A stretch of 64,000 nt of DNA from the NCBI RefSeq assembly GCF_016918565.1, contig NZ_JAFFQD010000011.1, positions 1 through 64,000 of the forward strand, given 5' to 3'. A program made the position numbers and the translations under genes. A model generated the notes under the pieces. The model saw only the letters and a program-made list of their open reading frames with translations. It made no database searches and had not been told where the DNA came from. Below are positions 23,731 to 32,109 of the stretch, piece by piece; position 1 is the first letter of the stretch; each line of letters begins with the position of its first letter. This DNA is from Desulfogranum marinum. Its GTDB lineage: Bacteria; Desulfobacterota; Desulfobulbia; Desulfobulbales; Desulfobulbaceae.

Positions 23731-25548
23731 ATGAAAAACCAAATACAGCTTGGCCTCCTCATCTTTACCATCGCATGCGTTATTCTTCTTGGATACAACG
23801 TCTACCTTCGCGAAATAACGCCTCCAGAGCAAACCTACACTGAATTTATTACCTCCCTGCAGCAAGGCGAAATCATCAACGTTCATCTGCGTGGTTCTCA
23901 AGTAACCGGAGAGTATGCTTCAGGAAAAAAATTCAGTTCCTACGCACCGGACGTCGCCTCACTCCTGCCTCAACTTCTCGAAAAAAATATTCATATATCC
24001 GCTGAGCCTGAAGCAGAAAAAGGAATTGTCACTTTTTTCAAGTTCCTTCTTCCCATGAGTATGCTTTACGGTGCCTGGCTTGTATTTAAAAGGAAATCCT
24101 CGGGCAGCTCTTCTGCATTTAATCTTGGCCGGCATTCCCGTTTTACTCCAGTAAAAAGCGATCGAGTCACTTTTCGCGATGTTGCCGGGATTTCCGAGGC
24201 CAAAGTGGAACTTCTTGAAATAGTCGAATTCCTCAAACAACCCGAAAAATATAGCCGACTAGGCGCCAAAATCCCTAAGGGGGTTTTACTTCAAGGCGCT
24301 CCGGGTACAGGAAAGACCTTGCTTGCCAAAGCAATTGCCGGAGAAGCATCGGTATCTTTTTTCTCTTTAGGAGGATCTGATTTTGTTGAAATGTTTGTCG
24401 GTGTTGGCGCATCAAGGGTACGTGACCTTTTCGCCGAGGCAAAAAGAAGTGCTCCTTGCATCATATTCATCGATGAAATAGACGCCATCGGCGGTAAAAG
24501 ATCCGGCAATACAGCCACCGGAGCCAATGACGAACGCGAACAGACCCTCAATGCACTCCTGGTTGAGATGGACGGATTCAGCTCGGACAAAGCTGTCATT
24601 GTTGTTGCAGCAACCAATCGACCAGACATCCTCGACCCTGCCTTAATGAGGCCGGGAAGATTTGATAGGCAGATCACCATTGCTCTGCCCGATGTAAAAG
24701 GGCGAACCAAAATTCTTGGTGTACACGCACAACAAATTGCCATGGACAAGAGCATTGACCTGGCCGCCATTGCTCGTTCAGTTCCAGGGTTTAGTGGGGC
24801 GGAAATTGCCAATCTGGTCAATGAGGCTGCACTCATGGCCGGAAGAAAAAACAAAAAGAAGGTTGAATTAATTGATTTTGAAGAAGCAAAAGACAAAATC
24901 ATTATGGGCCTTGAACAAAAAAGTATTGTTGTCTCTGAACAAAACCGTCGTGTTACTGCTTACCACGAAGCCGGTCATGCGATTGTCGGCATGATGCTTG
25001 AGGAAACCGACCCCCTTCACAAAATTACCATCATTCCTCGCGGAAGAGCCATGGGGCTCACTCAACATCTCCCCCTTGACGATCAACACACCTACTCACG
25101 AGAATATCTGGTTAACCGAATAAAAACCCTTCTCGGTGGCAGAGTCGCAGAAACGCTTGTTTTCAATCGGCTGACAACCGGCGCGAGTAACGATATTACC
25201 ATGGCAACCGAAATTGCCACCCGGCTGGTTTGCGAATGGGGCATGAGCTCCTCCATTGGCCCAATCTCATATCGTATGGAAAACGAAAGTTTTCTCAGCC
25301 ATGCCGGCAGCAGTAAACCTTACAGCGAAGTGACTGCCGAAAAAATTGATAATGAAATAACTTCCGTTATTTCTGAGTGCTACGAAGAAGCAGAAAAAAT
25401 TCTCCGCAAGCACAATAAATTTCTCCATAAATTTGCAGAAGCTCTTCTCATCAATGAAACCATGGATGCGGAAGAGGTGGATATTGTCTTTCGCAGTTAC
25501 GTAAGAGAGAGGAAGGTTGAACTAGAGCTGTCAGGAAAGAGGAGTTAA
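23731..25548 (+). CDS. ftsH: FtsH-type membrane AAA+ zinc protease
   Basis: 605 residues. Two N-terminal membrane helices (about 5-24 and 100-118) enclose a small periplasmic domain. AAA+ module: Walker A GAPGTGKT (189-196), pore loop about FVEMFVGVGASRVR, Walker B IIFIDEID, second region of homology AATNRPDILDPALMRPGRFDR. Zinc protease motif HEAGH at 412-416. Slightly shorter than housekeeping FtsH. It degrades membrane and some cytosolic proteins using ATP. Starts at ATG 23731 (a TTG lies directly before). First gene of a sigma-54-controlled unit with cytochrome, ferredoxin and NrfD, so this is probably a specialised paralogue for that membrane complex or for the small membrane proteins downstream. 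Confidence 0.93.
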   Translation: MKNQIQLGLLIFTIACVILLGYNVYLREITPPEQTYTEFITSLQQGEIINVHLRGSQVTGEYASGKKFSSYAPDVASLLPQLLEKNIHISAEPEAEKGIVTFFKFLLPMSMLYGAWLVFKRKSSGSSSAFNLGRHSRFTPVKSDRVTFRDVAGISEAKVELLEIVEFLKQPEKYSRLGAKIPKGVLLQGAPGTGKTLLAKAIAGEASVSFFSLGGSDFVEMFVGVGASRVRDLFAEAKRSAPCIIFIDEIDAIGGKRSGNTATGANDEREQTLNALLVEMDGFSSDKAVIVVAATNRPDILDPALMRPGRFDRQITIALPDVKGRTKILGVHAQQIAMDKSIDLAAIARSVPGFSGAEIANLVNEAALMAGRKNKKKVELIDFEEAKDKIIMGLEQKSIVVSEQNRRVTAYHEAGHAIVGMMLEETDPLHKITIIPRGRAMGLTQHLPLDDQHTYSREYLVNRIKTLLGGRVAETLVFNRLTTGASNDITMATEIATRLVCEWGMSSSIGPISYRMENESFLSHAGSSKPYSEVTAEKIDNEITSVISECYEEAEKILRKHNKFLHKFAEALLINETMDAEEVDIVFRSYVRERKVELELSGKRS

Positions 25549-25598
25549 TCGTCAACTTCTTGATTGTATATTTATCAAAAAAAGCAGGAGGAACCACA

Positions 25599-26129
25599 AT
25601 GCGCAGTACACTCATGGCAACACTATCCATCATGATAATGATGGCTATTGGTGCCCTGTACCCCAACCAATCATTTGCCTTAGACGCCGAAGATGCTCCA
25701 GAGGTTGTAGAACTGGATGCGCTCTCAGACCTCTACGAGCCTGTCACCTTTGATCATGCGATGCACGTAGATGCAGCGGAATGTGTTGAATGCCATCATC
25801 ATACAACCGGTCAGCAGCCTGTAGATCCCAACTGCCTGCGCTGCCATGCCACGTCTGAAGAAACAGACAGCATATCCTGCGGTGAATGCCACAGCGCTGA
25901 AAGGTTTTCTCCTCAAGACCTTAAGGAAAGAAGCAATCCCGATCTTTACCACATAGACAAACCTGGGTTAAAGGGTGCCTATCACCTCAACTGCGTTGGC
26001 TGTCATGAAGAAGTAGATGGACCAACAGGATGCCAGGACTGCCATGCCATGACGGAAAAAGGCAAAAAACAGTTTCAGGTATCAATTGTCCCGCCTAAGG
26101 CAGGCTCAAAAAAAGACGCACATGAATAA
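25599..26129 (+). CDS. Periplasmic pentaheme cytochrome c
   Basis: 176 residues with a signal peptide (cleavage near QSFA). Five CxxCH heme sites: CVECH (62-66), CLRCH (79-83), CGECH (94-98), CVGCH (132-136) and CQDCH (145-149). Extra histidines (FDHAMH, CHHH, YHI, YHL) can serve as distal ligands. It belongs to the class III cytochrome c3/c7-like group common in sulfate reducers, though five sites is one more than classical c3. The start at 25599 follows AGGAGG; an upstream in-frame start at 25560 is less likely. Next to a periplasmic ferredoxin and an NrfD protein it should exchange electrons with the quinone pool across the periplasmic face. Confidence 0.9.
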   Translation: MRSTLMATLSIMIMMAIGALYPNQSFALDAEDAPEVVELDALSDLYEPVTFDHAMHVDAAECVECHHHTTGQQPVDPNCLRCHATSEETDSISCGECHSAERFSPQDLKERSNPDLYHIDKPGLKGAYHLNCVGCHEEVDGPTGCQDCHAMTEKGKKQFQVSIVPPKAGSKKDAHE

Positions 26130-26172
26130 TGAGCAGGCGATGTCCTGAAAATACAACCAGTGGTAATGAACA

Positions 26173-27108
26173 ATGAAAAAGTTACTTAATCGCAGAACCT
26201 TTCTCAAAGGAAGTCTGGCTGGATCTGCAGCTGCCGTATCCGTAGGTCGCTCCCAAAAGGCTATGGCCAAGGATTTTGAAGGTTATCCCGAATCCATGGG
26301 TGTCCTGGTCGACCTGTCACGATGTGTCGGCTGCAGAAGCTGCGAGGCTGCATGTAATGAAGAACAAAATCTTCCCGCACCTGAGAAACCCTTCAACGAC
26401 TTTTCGGTCTTTGACGAAATGCACCACGGCCAAAAACGGCGAACCGATGAAACGCGGTATACAGTGGTCAACAGATACGATGTCCCGGAAATAGACCATC
26501 CCCTGTTTCGGAAAATTCAATGTAACCATTGTCAGGAGCCTGCTTGCCTGACTTCTTGTTTTGTTAATGCGTATACCAAAACACCTGAAGGAGCTGTAAT
26601 TTATGACGCATCAGTATGCGTAGGCTGCAGAACCTGCATGGTGGCCTGTCCATTTTACATTCCTGCCTTCAGGTATTCCAGCGCTTTTAACCCCCGTATC
26701 ATGAAATGTATCTTTTGTTACGATACACGCCTCAAAAACGGTCAGCCTCCTGCATGTGTAGAGGCCTGTCCTCAGGAAGCCCTTACATTCGGCCACCGTA
26801 AAGAACTCATCCGAATCGGCCACCAACGTATCCGCGAAAACAAGGATCAGTATGTTGACCATATTTACGGTGAACACGAGGCAGGAGGAACGGCATGGAT
26901 GTATCTCTCTCCAGTTGATTTTGAAAAAGTAGGCTTTGACACTTCAGTTCCCAAGGAACCTATCCTTAATTTTGTAAAGGATTTCCTTGCTATTGTACCC
27001 ATGGTGTTAACAATTTGGCCCGCCCTGTTTGCAGGAATACATCTCCTGGCAACACGGAAAGATGGCATTAAAAAACAGCAGCAGACAGAGGGGGAGACAG
27101 AAAAATGA
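26173..27108 (+). CDS. Tat-exported four-cluster ferredoxin subunit with C-terminal anchor
   Basis: 311 residues. Twin-arginine signal RRTFLKG (7-13). Four [4Fe-4S] motifs of the DmsB/HybA/QrcC type: CVGCRSCEAAC, CNHCQEPACLTSC, CVGCRTCMVACP, and CIFCYDTRLKNGQPPACVEACP. A hydrophobic helix near 275-298 (VPMVLTIWPALFAGIHLLA) anchors it in the membrane, as in HybA. It should pass electrons between the pentaheme cytochrome and the NrfD subunit. The stop overlaps the next start by 4 bp. Confidence 0.93.
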   Translation: MKKLLNRRTFLKGSLAGSAAAVSVGRSQKAMAKDFEGYPESMGVLVDLSRCVGCRSCEAACNEEQNLPAPEKPFNDFSVFDEMHHGQKRRTDETRYTVVNRYDVPEIDHPLFRKIQCNHCQEPACLTSCFVNAYTKTPEGAVIYDASVCVGCRTCMVACPFYIPAFRYSSAFNPRIMKCIFCYDTRLKNGQPPACVEACPQEALTFGHRKELIRIGHQRIRENKDQYVDHIYGEHEAGGTAWMYLSPVDFEKVGFDTSVPKEPILNFVKDFLAIVPMVLTIWPALFAGIHLLATRKDGIKKQQQTEGETEK

Positions 27109-28358
27109 AAAAAATGGCCCAAACATCCCAAGAGATACCTATTGTGGACCATAACCGCAATGATGGTACCTTATGGTTAATTAAAGAAAAAATTCTCCTG
27201 GGATTAAGCCCTGAAGAATATAAAACAATGCTGAAAAGAAACCCGGTTAACTGGTTTCTGTTTGTCCTGCTCGGGGTCGGCATTCCATTAATTATAATCC
27301 GTTACCTTTTTGGACTGGATACCGTCACCCATAGCTCAAATGATTATCCTTGGGGCCTTTTCCTTGGTTTCGGCCTGTTTGGCATGGTCCCTCTTTCCGC
27401 TTCCGGTTTTTTACTGGGCACCACCGTTGAAATATTTGGCCGTAAGGACTTTGTACCCATCGAAAGACTTGCGTTGCTCAACGGCCTGCTTGGCTATTTT
27501 TTTGCTGTTGTCTATCTGGAAGTTGACCTTGGCATGCCCTGGCGCTTGCCCTATCCAATGTTTGTCTCTCTGGGGCCCGCAGCCGTCCTCTTTTTAGTTG
27601 CGTGGCATGTTGCTACTTATCTCTCGGTACAGATAGCGGAAATCCTGCCCGCCTATTTCGAATGGATAGGCTGGCTCAAAGGAAAACGATTTATCAAGTC
27701 CATTACTATAGGGTTGACCATTGCCGGTATTATTCTCTCCACCTTGCATCAGGGTGCGCTAGGAGCCTTGTTCACCTATGCGCCGACGAAAGTTCACCCC
27801 CTGTGGCTCTCAACTAACTTTATCTGGATACATTTCTTCTGTTCAGCAATTTTTGCAGGCCTCTCAATGGTTATAGTTGTCAGCACGCTGTGTAAACGAT
27901 TCATGACCTGGAGATGTGACGAACGATTCCTCAACAATATAGATGACTTGACGGTAAAACTTGGCAAGGGGTGCTCTTATGCCATCATCACCTATCTGGT
28001 GATCAAGGTGGTTGGAATCGCCCATGACAATGAATGGGCCTACCTTTTGACCGGTTGGGGCAATTACTTTATGCTGGAAATAGCTGTTGGCGTCATTTTG
28101 CCGTTTTTCCTGTTTACCATCGGCGTCAAAAACTATTTGCCTAACCTGGTTCGCCTGGCAGCCTTTATAAGCGTACTTGGGATTATTTGGAACCGTCTCA
28201 ATACCGCTCTTATCGGCTTTAACTGGCAATTATACCAGGAAGTACCTCGCTGGCAAGAAGTGTGGGTAACATGTACGATCTTTGCTATATACTTCATGGT
28301 CTATCGCTTTATCCTGTACCGGCTTCCAATTCTGTATGAATGGAAGGGCGACAAATAA
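27105..28358 (+). CDS. NrfD/HybB-type quinone-interacting membrane subunit
   Basis: 417 residues with nine or ten membrane helices, a polysulfide-reductase NrfD family protein of the HybB length class. A charged cytoplasmic N-terminus is followed by VNWFLFVLLGVGIPLIIIRYLFG, then WGLFLGFGLFGMVPLSASGFLLGT, TLHQGALGALF, and a C-terminal YRLPILYEWKGDK. The family oxidises or reduces menaquinone and can be proton-coupled. With the ferredoxin and cytochrome it forms a minimal three-subunit complex, resembling parts of Hmc, Qrc and Ohc complexes but lacking a molybdopterin, CCG or second membrane subunit. Overlaps the ferredoxin gene by 4 bp. Confidence 0.93.
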   Translation: MKKMAQTSQEIPIVDHNRNDGTLWLIKEKILLGLSPEEYKTMLKRNPVNWFLFVLLGVGIPLIIIRYLFGLDTVTHSSNDYPWGLFLGFGLFGMVPLSASGFLLGTTVEIFGRKDFVPIERLALLNGLLGYFFAVVYLEVDLGMPWRLPYPMFVSLGPAAVLFLVAWHVATYLSVQIAEILPAYFEWIGWLKGKRFIKSITIGLTIAGIILSTLHQGALGALFTYAPTKVHPLWLSTNFIWIHFFCSAIFAGLSMVIVVSTLCKRFMTWRCDERFLNNIDDLTVKLGKGCSYAIITYLVIKVVGIAHDNEWAYLLTGWGNYFMLEIAVGVILPFFLFTIGVKNYLPNLVRLAAFISVLGIIWNRLNTALIGFNWQLYQEVPRWQEVWVTCTIFAIYFMVYRFILYRLPILYEWKGDK

Positions 28359-28385
28359 TGTACGAATCATCGAAGTAAATACTAG

Positions 28386-28416
28386 AGCCCGGAACAGACA
28401 ATCACTGTTCCGGGCT
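28386..28416 (+). terminator. Terminator of the ftsH-cytochrome-NrfD operon
   Basis: AGCCCGGAACAG pairs perfectly with CTGTTCCGGGCT around a 7-base loop and is followed by TATTCTTTT, 27 bp after the NrfD stop. Confidence 0.85.
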
Positions 28417-28605
28417 TATTCTTTTGGATATCTTGAGTCTTTTTTTAATCAAAACCTAGACATTTTTTGACTACAGGCATATGAATTATGCTCAAGTCTA
28501 CGCATAGGTGCCGCTGTACGTAAAAACGCTGAACAAAGATCGAAAAAAAGCTTTCAAGATTGCCTTTAACTCAAACTACGCGGAAGCGCTGGAAACACTT
28601 CAAGC

Positions 28606-30540
28606 ATGTTTTATTCTTTTTTTTCCTCATTACCGATAAAAAGGATTTTCCCTATTCTCACCGGCTGCATCCTTATACTTCTGCTGGGAGTACTTGTTCT
28701 GGGTTCCCGTCAATATATACTCTATAGTCAATGCACCAATGCCGTAGCTACCAGTGATAAATTATTGTTCGAATTCACCGCACTCCAGAAATATTTAAGC
28801 GAATCACTGGTTGGCGGCACTAATCAAGTCAATGTTTCGAGAGTTAGCGAGAAATTTGAACAACTTAATGCCATGACCGGCGAGTTGAAAACAAATACCC
28901 TGGTTGCCGATTCCCTTAAAAATGGTCTCGCTTCCAGAGAAGATTATGTCGCTCTTGTTGCCGACTTACAAATGATGCAGGATAACCCTGCCGTACTAAG
29001 AGAAAAAAAGATTTCCCTCATTCAGCAACTCAATACCATCAACAACCGGCTGCAAAGCTTTCGCATATCGCTTAGTGATTATACCCAGGCTATTCTCCAG
29101 GGACTGCACAATATCATTATCGGTATTCTTGGTCTCTTTTTCGTTCTCAGCTGCACCTTACTTTACACCCTGAGCCGTTATATCGGCCCTTCGCTGGTCC
29201 GTCTCGTCAATGTTTCCTTTAACCAAGACCAGCAGGAATCATTACACAAAGAAAAAGCCAAATACACCCTGGATGACCTTACTTGCAAAGTTTCCAATGT
29301 TATGACCACCCAGGAACGTTTATCAAACGTCGTCCTTTCTCTCAAGCCGTTGGCGGTTTCCATTGGTGCCCAAGTAACAACGACCCAGTTACAGCAAAAA
29401 ATATGTGATGCATTGATCACCAACCCTGATTTCACCTTTGTCTGGATAGGTGTTCATGACGAAAAAAATATCCTGCTCCCCCTATGCTGCAGTGAGAGTA
29501 GTGTCTCCCGAAAAGTATGCCTCCAAGCGCTTAAAGAAAGCCTTGTACATTGCGAGAAAGATGGTCATATCTTTCAGCCGGTCTGGCAGAGTTTACAAAA
29601 AGAACACCTTGTTGAGCAGCAGTTTAACATTTCCTCTTTCCCTGTTGAACTTGGGGACTTTGACGATCAATACCACCAAGTCGGTACCAGCATATCCTTT
29701 CCATTACTGAACAATGGTACCCCCAAAATTGTCATCGCCATTTATAGTCCTTTAACGGATACCTTTCCGCCTGAGTATCTTGAGTTCCTGTCCACCATGC
29801 TCAATCACACTTTTTCTTTTGCCAATCGACAACAGGAATTACTGACACAGCCGGAAGCCATAACGGCCCCACAACACTTTCAACGTTACTGCTATACCGC
29901 TTCCGGAGCTGTCTGCAACGAGTTCGCCAGCAGCATTACCAACCTTATAAATGGAACAATCAACTATACGCAGCAATTAATCGACCTCTCAGAACAGGTC
30001 AAGACTCGACCAGAAGCTATAAAAATTCTCGACAACATGCTGGTGGAGGAGAAAAAAATAGCCAGACTTGCGGCAAACATGCTGCTCGCAGGAGGTAAAT
30101 ATCAAAGCACAGGAACAGGCACTACGCTCAATACATTTATAAAGGGAATTTCAGCAGTTTTTACAAAACCTCTACAGAGCGAGTCCATTGAATTACTTAT
30201 CGATTGTCCAAACGACTGTACCATTAAAACACCGATTAATACCCTTTGGCTGATAACACTTACCATTCTCCAACTCGGAAGAACGTCTCTGCTACAGGAT
30301 GCCTCCGCGAACAAGAAATCGATCTCAATCGCCTGTTCCCAAGATCCAGAGAAGCAACAACTCTCTATCCAGTACACTAACTCCGCCAAATCATGGGATA
30401 TCGCAACCCTTCAAAATCACCCAATTTGGCCATCTCTTGACTACTGCACACAATTAATGCAACAAAACCATGGTGACCTTACTCTTCACGGTAAAAAAGA
30501 ACTTCTTCCCCATACCTTGAGTTTATCCCTTCCTTACTGA
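28606..30540 (+). CDS. Degenerate histidine kinase (pseudokinase) with membrane sensor and GAF domain
   Basis: 644 residues. A membrane helix at about 12-38, a helical periplasmic sensor, and a second helix at about 170-192. A GAF-like domain spans about 260-400. The next segment aligns with the dimerisation helix of the kinase at 18649: ASSITNLINGTINYTQQL here against AHEINNPINGIINYAQIL there. The phospho-acceptor His is Ser442 and the following Glu is Ser443. The ATPase region is recognisable by position, but the N box reads TLTILQLGRTSLL (no Asn) and DNG is replaced by TNS. It therefore should not phosphorylate; it could bind or modulate the active kinase. No ribosome site stands out. Confidence 0.8.
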   Translation: MFYSFFSSLPIKRIFPILTGCILILLLGVLVLGSRQYILYSQCTNAVATSDKLLFEFTALQKYLSESLVGGTNQVNVSRVSEKFEQLNAMTGELKTNTLVADSLKNGLASREDYVALVADLQMMQDNPAVLREKKISLIQQLNTINNRLQSFRISLSDYTQAILQGLHNIIIGILGLFFVLSCTLLYTLSRYIGPSLVRLVNVSFNQDQQESLHKEKAKYTLDDLTCKVSNVMTTQERLSNVVLSLKPLAVSIGAQVTTTQLQQKICDALITNPDFTFVWIGVHDEKNILLPLCCSESSVSRKVCLQALKESLVHCEKDGHIFQPVWQSLQKEHLVEQQFNISSFPVELGDFDDQYHQVGTSISFPLLNNGTPKIVIAIYSPLTDTFPPEYLEFLSTMLNHTFSFANRQQELLTQPEAITAPQHFQRYCYTASGAVCNEFASSITNLINGTINYTQQLIDLSEQVKTRPEAIKILDNMLVEEKKIARLAANMLLAGGKYQSTGTGTTLNTFIKGISAVFTKPLQSESIELLIDCPNDCTIKTPINTLWLITLTILQLGRTSLLQDASANKKSISIACSQDPEKQQLSIQYTNSAKSWDIATLQNHPIWPSLDYCTQLMQQNHGDLTLHGKKELLPHTLSLSLPY

Positions 30541-30588
30541 CAGTTACAGGACAGACAGCTTACAGCAGCAGCTGTTGCCACACTTTAT

Positions 30589-30606
30589 TGCAACACTGTT
30601 GCTGCG
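30589..30606. promoter_or_regulatory. Upstream activator-type site, operon 1
   Basis: TGCAACA-CTGT-TGCTGCG, the same spacing as the palindrome at 18560, with 5 of 7 matches in the right half. It lies about 145 bp upstream of the sigma-54 promoter. Confidence 0.55.
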
Positions 30607-30734
30607 CGACCTGTAGTGTACCTCATAAATGTTGTAGGCGCGCCCCCTACCATCCTCAGCCTAAAAGAGAAATTTAATTCAAATTTCCAGCATGTTACAG
30701 GTTAACAGCCCTTTTTTCTCTCTTTTTTCTATTT

Positions 30735-30750
30735 TGGCACCTCAGATGCA
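30735..30750 (+). promoter_or_regulatory. Sigma-54 promoter, operon 1
   Basis: TGGCACCTCAGATGCA matches TGGCACG-N4-TTGCA closely (TGGCAC plus TGCA at the exact offset). It lies 61 bp before the start of the first small gene. Confidence 0.8.
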
Positions 30751-30810
30751 AAATCATAGGTAAAGAAAACGATTAGCATCTAACAGCCCATAAAGATAGA
30801 GGAACAAGCC

Positions 30811-31005
30811 ATGACAACTCAAGTGCTCAAAAAACATGAAACCAAAGTAAACGTTACTCAGGAAACCTCAAAATTTTCACTCATCGCAGTGATGACGATG
30901 GCAAGCTTGGTTGGAATCTGGGCACTTGCCTGTCTTGTTGGTGGATTGATAAGCAGCGGTACCGGTAATCTGATCAGGGGTTACATCACAGCAATTTTTG
31001 GATAA
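30811..31005 (+). CDS. Small single-span membrane protein, copy 1
   Basis: 64 residues: a polar N-terminus (MTTQVLKKHETKVNVTQE), a long hydrophobic helix (about 24-48, LIAVMTMASLVGIWALACLV) with a central Cys, then a glycine-rich stretch (GGLISSGTGN) and a short amphipathic end (LIRGYITAIFG). No known family recognised. Ribosome site AGAGGAACAAGCC. It forms a pair with the next gene. Two further copies, at 32110 (5 of 64 residues different) and 33476 (4 different), each follow their own sigma-54 promoter. Likely a subunit or modulator of a membrane complex; role unknown. Confidence 0.85.
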   Translation: MTTQVLKKHETKVNVTQETSKFSLIAVMTMASLVGIWALACLVGGLISSGTGNLIRGYITAIFG

Positions 31006-31015
31006 TACATCGATT

Positions 31016-31048
31016 TTGACCCAACAATCTATCTTGATTCAACAATAG
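31016..31048 (+). repeat. Tandem TTGAnTCAACAAT repeat in the intra-operon spacer
   Basis: TTGACCCAACAAT then CTATC then TTGATTCAACAAT. The same double unit sits at the same place in the other two operons (near 32315-32345 and 33680-33711), just before the AGGAG ribosome site of the second small gene. Could be an RNA-processing or translation-control element, or simply hitchhiking duplication. Confidence 0.5.
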
Positions 31049-31067
31049 TTCACAGGAGAAACGAAAA

Positions 31068-31364
31068 ATGGCTACAACAAAAAAAATGACAGCCGGTATC
31101 ATGCTTGCTTCCAGTGCTTTACTCATGCTTTGGGTCGCAGCAGCTTTTATAGGAGCCTTGAATCAGGTTAATTGGCAAGTCAGTGAGCTTATGCGGCAAT
31201 ACATGCTGGCAACAGGCATGATGAAACCGTTACACACTCTGGTCGATTATTACACCCATATCAAAGGCATTGAATACCTGATCTGTGTATCCTTTTTCGT
31301 TGCCTTTCCGGTATTCGTCAAATACATCAACAAAGAAAAAAGACCTGTTCCTGTTATGAAGTAA
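31068..31364 (+). CDS. Small two-span membrane protein, copy 1
   Basis: 98 residues. First helix about 8-30 (AGIMLASSALLMLWVAAAFIGAL). A polar linker of about 40 residues carries NWQVSELMRQYMLATG and a conserved DYYTHIKGIEYL. Second helix about 72-88 (ICVSFFVAFPVFVKYI), then a basic tail. Ribosome site AGGAG. The linker is nearly invariant among the three copies (32367, 33733), which argues that it is functional. It lacks the SKTR or AKTR tetrapeptide near the N-terminus found in copies 2 and 3. No family recognised; expected to act with the preceding 64-residue protein in the inner membrane. Confidence 0.85.
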   Translation: MATTKKMTAGIMLASSALLMLWVAAAFIGALNQVNWQVSELMRQYMLATGMMKPLHTLVDYYTHIKGIEYLICVSFFVAFPVFVKYINKEKRPVPVMK

Positions 31365-31383
31365 AAGCAGCACCTTCCCTTGC

Positions 31384-31409
31384 AAATACCCGGCTTCGGC
31401 CGGGTATTT
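31384..31409 (+). terminator. Terminator of small operon 1
   Basis: AAATACCCGGC pairs with GCCGGGTATTT around TTCG, followed by TTGTTTT. Confidence 0.9.
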
Positions 31410-31884
31410 TTGTTTTACCCCCTCCACTTTTTCCATTTTTCAACCCATCACTTTCATACCACTCTCTGATATTTGGCTCGACTCCCCCTGATGTCTTATC
31501 AGGTCTGGTAGTGCCTGGTTCAAAGTTTCTGGTAGCAAAACAGATAAGCGTAGAGCACGACAGTAGCGGCACGCCTGTTGTAAAATTCCTGACTCCTCTC
31601 GAATCTGAACGAGTTTTCTACGCTTTCAAGACACTCTACATGTACCCAGCCTGCTTGGAGGAAAGATGCACTGTAACACCATCCTCCGAAGTGGACGACT
31701 CTAGGGCAATTACAGTTCGGAATAGATTGACGGTTTGTAGATCTTCGCTAACTACAAGTTACAAAAGAATTTAACCTTTCCACCAAAAACATTTTCCCTC
31801 ATCTTTACTGACAGTTACAGGACAAGAAAGGTTTCCACCCCTTCACTACATTTGTGCGGCACGCTCTATAGAGCAACACTTTAT

Positions 31885-31932
31885 TGCAACATAGTTGTTG
31901 TCCAAACTGTAGCATGCAACACTAGCGCAGCA
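31885..31932. promoter_or_regulatory. Two activator-type sites, operon 2
   Basis: Site 1 is TGCAACA-TAGT-TGTTGTC (31885-31902); site 2 is TGCAACA-CTAG-CGCAGCA (31915-31932). Site 1 is 148 bp upstream of the sigma-54 promoter, matching the distance in operons 1 and 3. Confidence 0.6.
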
Positions 31933-32032
31933 TAGACTCACCCCTTTCGCCCAAGCCCATCCACAAAAATTATTCTTATATTTTCAGCATATTACACGAA
32001 TATTTACTTTTACCCGGCCGTCTATTTCATTT

Positions 32033-32048
32033 TGGCATCACAGATGCA
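32033..32048 (+). promoter_or_regulatory. Sigma-54 promoter, operon 2
   Basis: TGGCATCACAGATGCA, correct -24/-12 spacing, 62 bp before the first small gene. Confidence 0.75.
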
Positions 32049-32109
32049 AAGTCAAGGGTAAAGAAAACAAAAAACCAGATAAGAGCCCATAAACATAGAG
32101 GAAAAAGCC

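Larger units (their letters stand above)
30541..30810. other. Regulatory leader of small-membrane-protein operon 1
   Basis: No gene. Contains the activator-type site at 30589-30606, a further half site TGTTGTA near 30631, and the sigma-54 promoter 30735-30750. Confidence 0.6.
31410..32109. other. Spacer between small operons 1 and 2
   Basis: No credible gene. The first part (about 31420-31545) is similar to the sequence after operon 2 (about 32730-32855), including CCTGATGTCTTATCAGG and a GTGCCTGGTTCAAA stretch, so the duplicated unit includes downstream DNA. The second part carries two activator-type sites (31885-31902, 31915-31932) and the sigma-54 promoter of operon 2. Confidence 0.55.

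Noticed and set aside
28420-28605. Sigma-54 promoter for the pseudokinase gene
   Set aside because: The only GG-rich candidate (AGGTGCCGCTGTAC near 28507) lacks a GC at the required 12-base offset.
31511-31774. 87-residue frame between small operons 1 and 2
   Set aside because: No counterpart in the spacer after operon 2, no ribosome site, and composition not protein-like.
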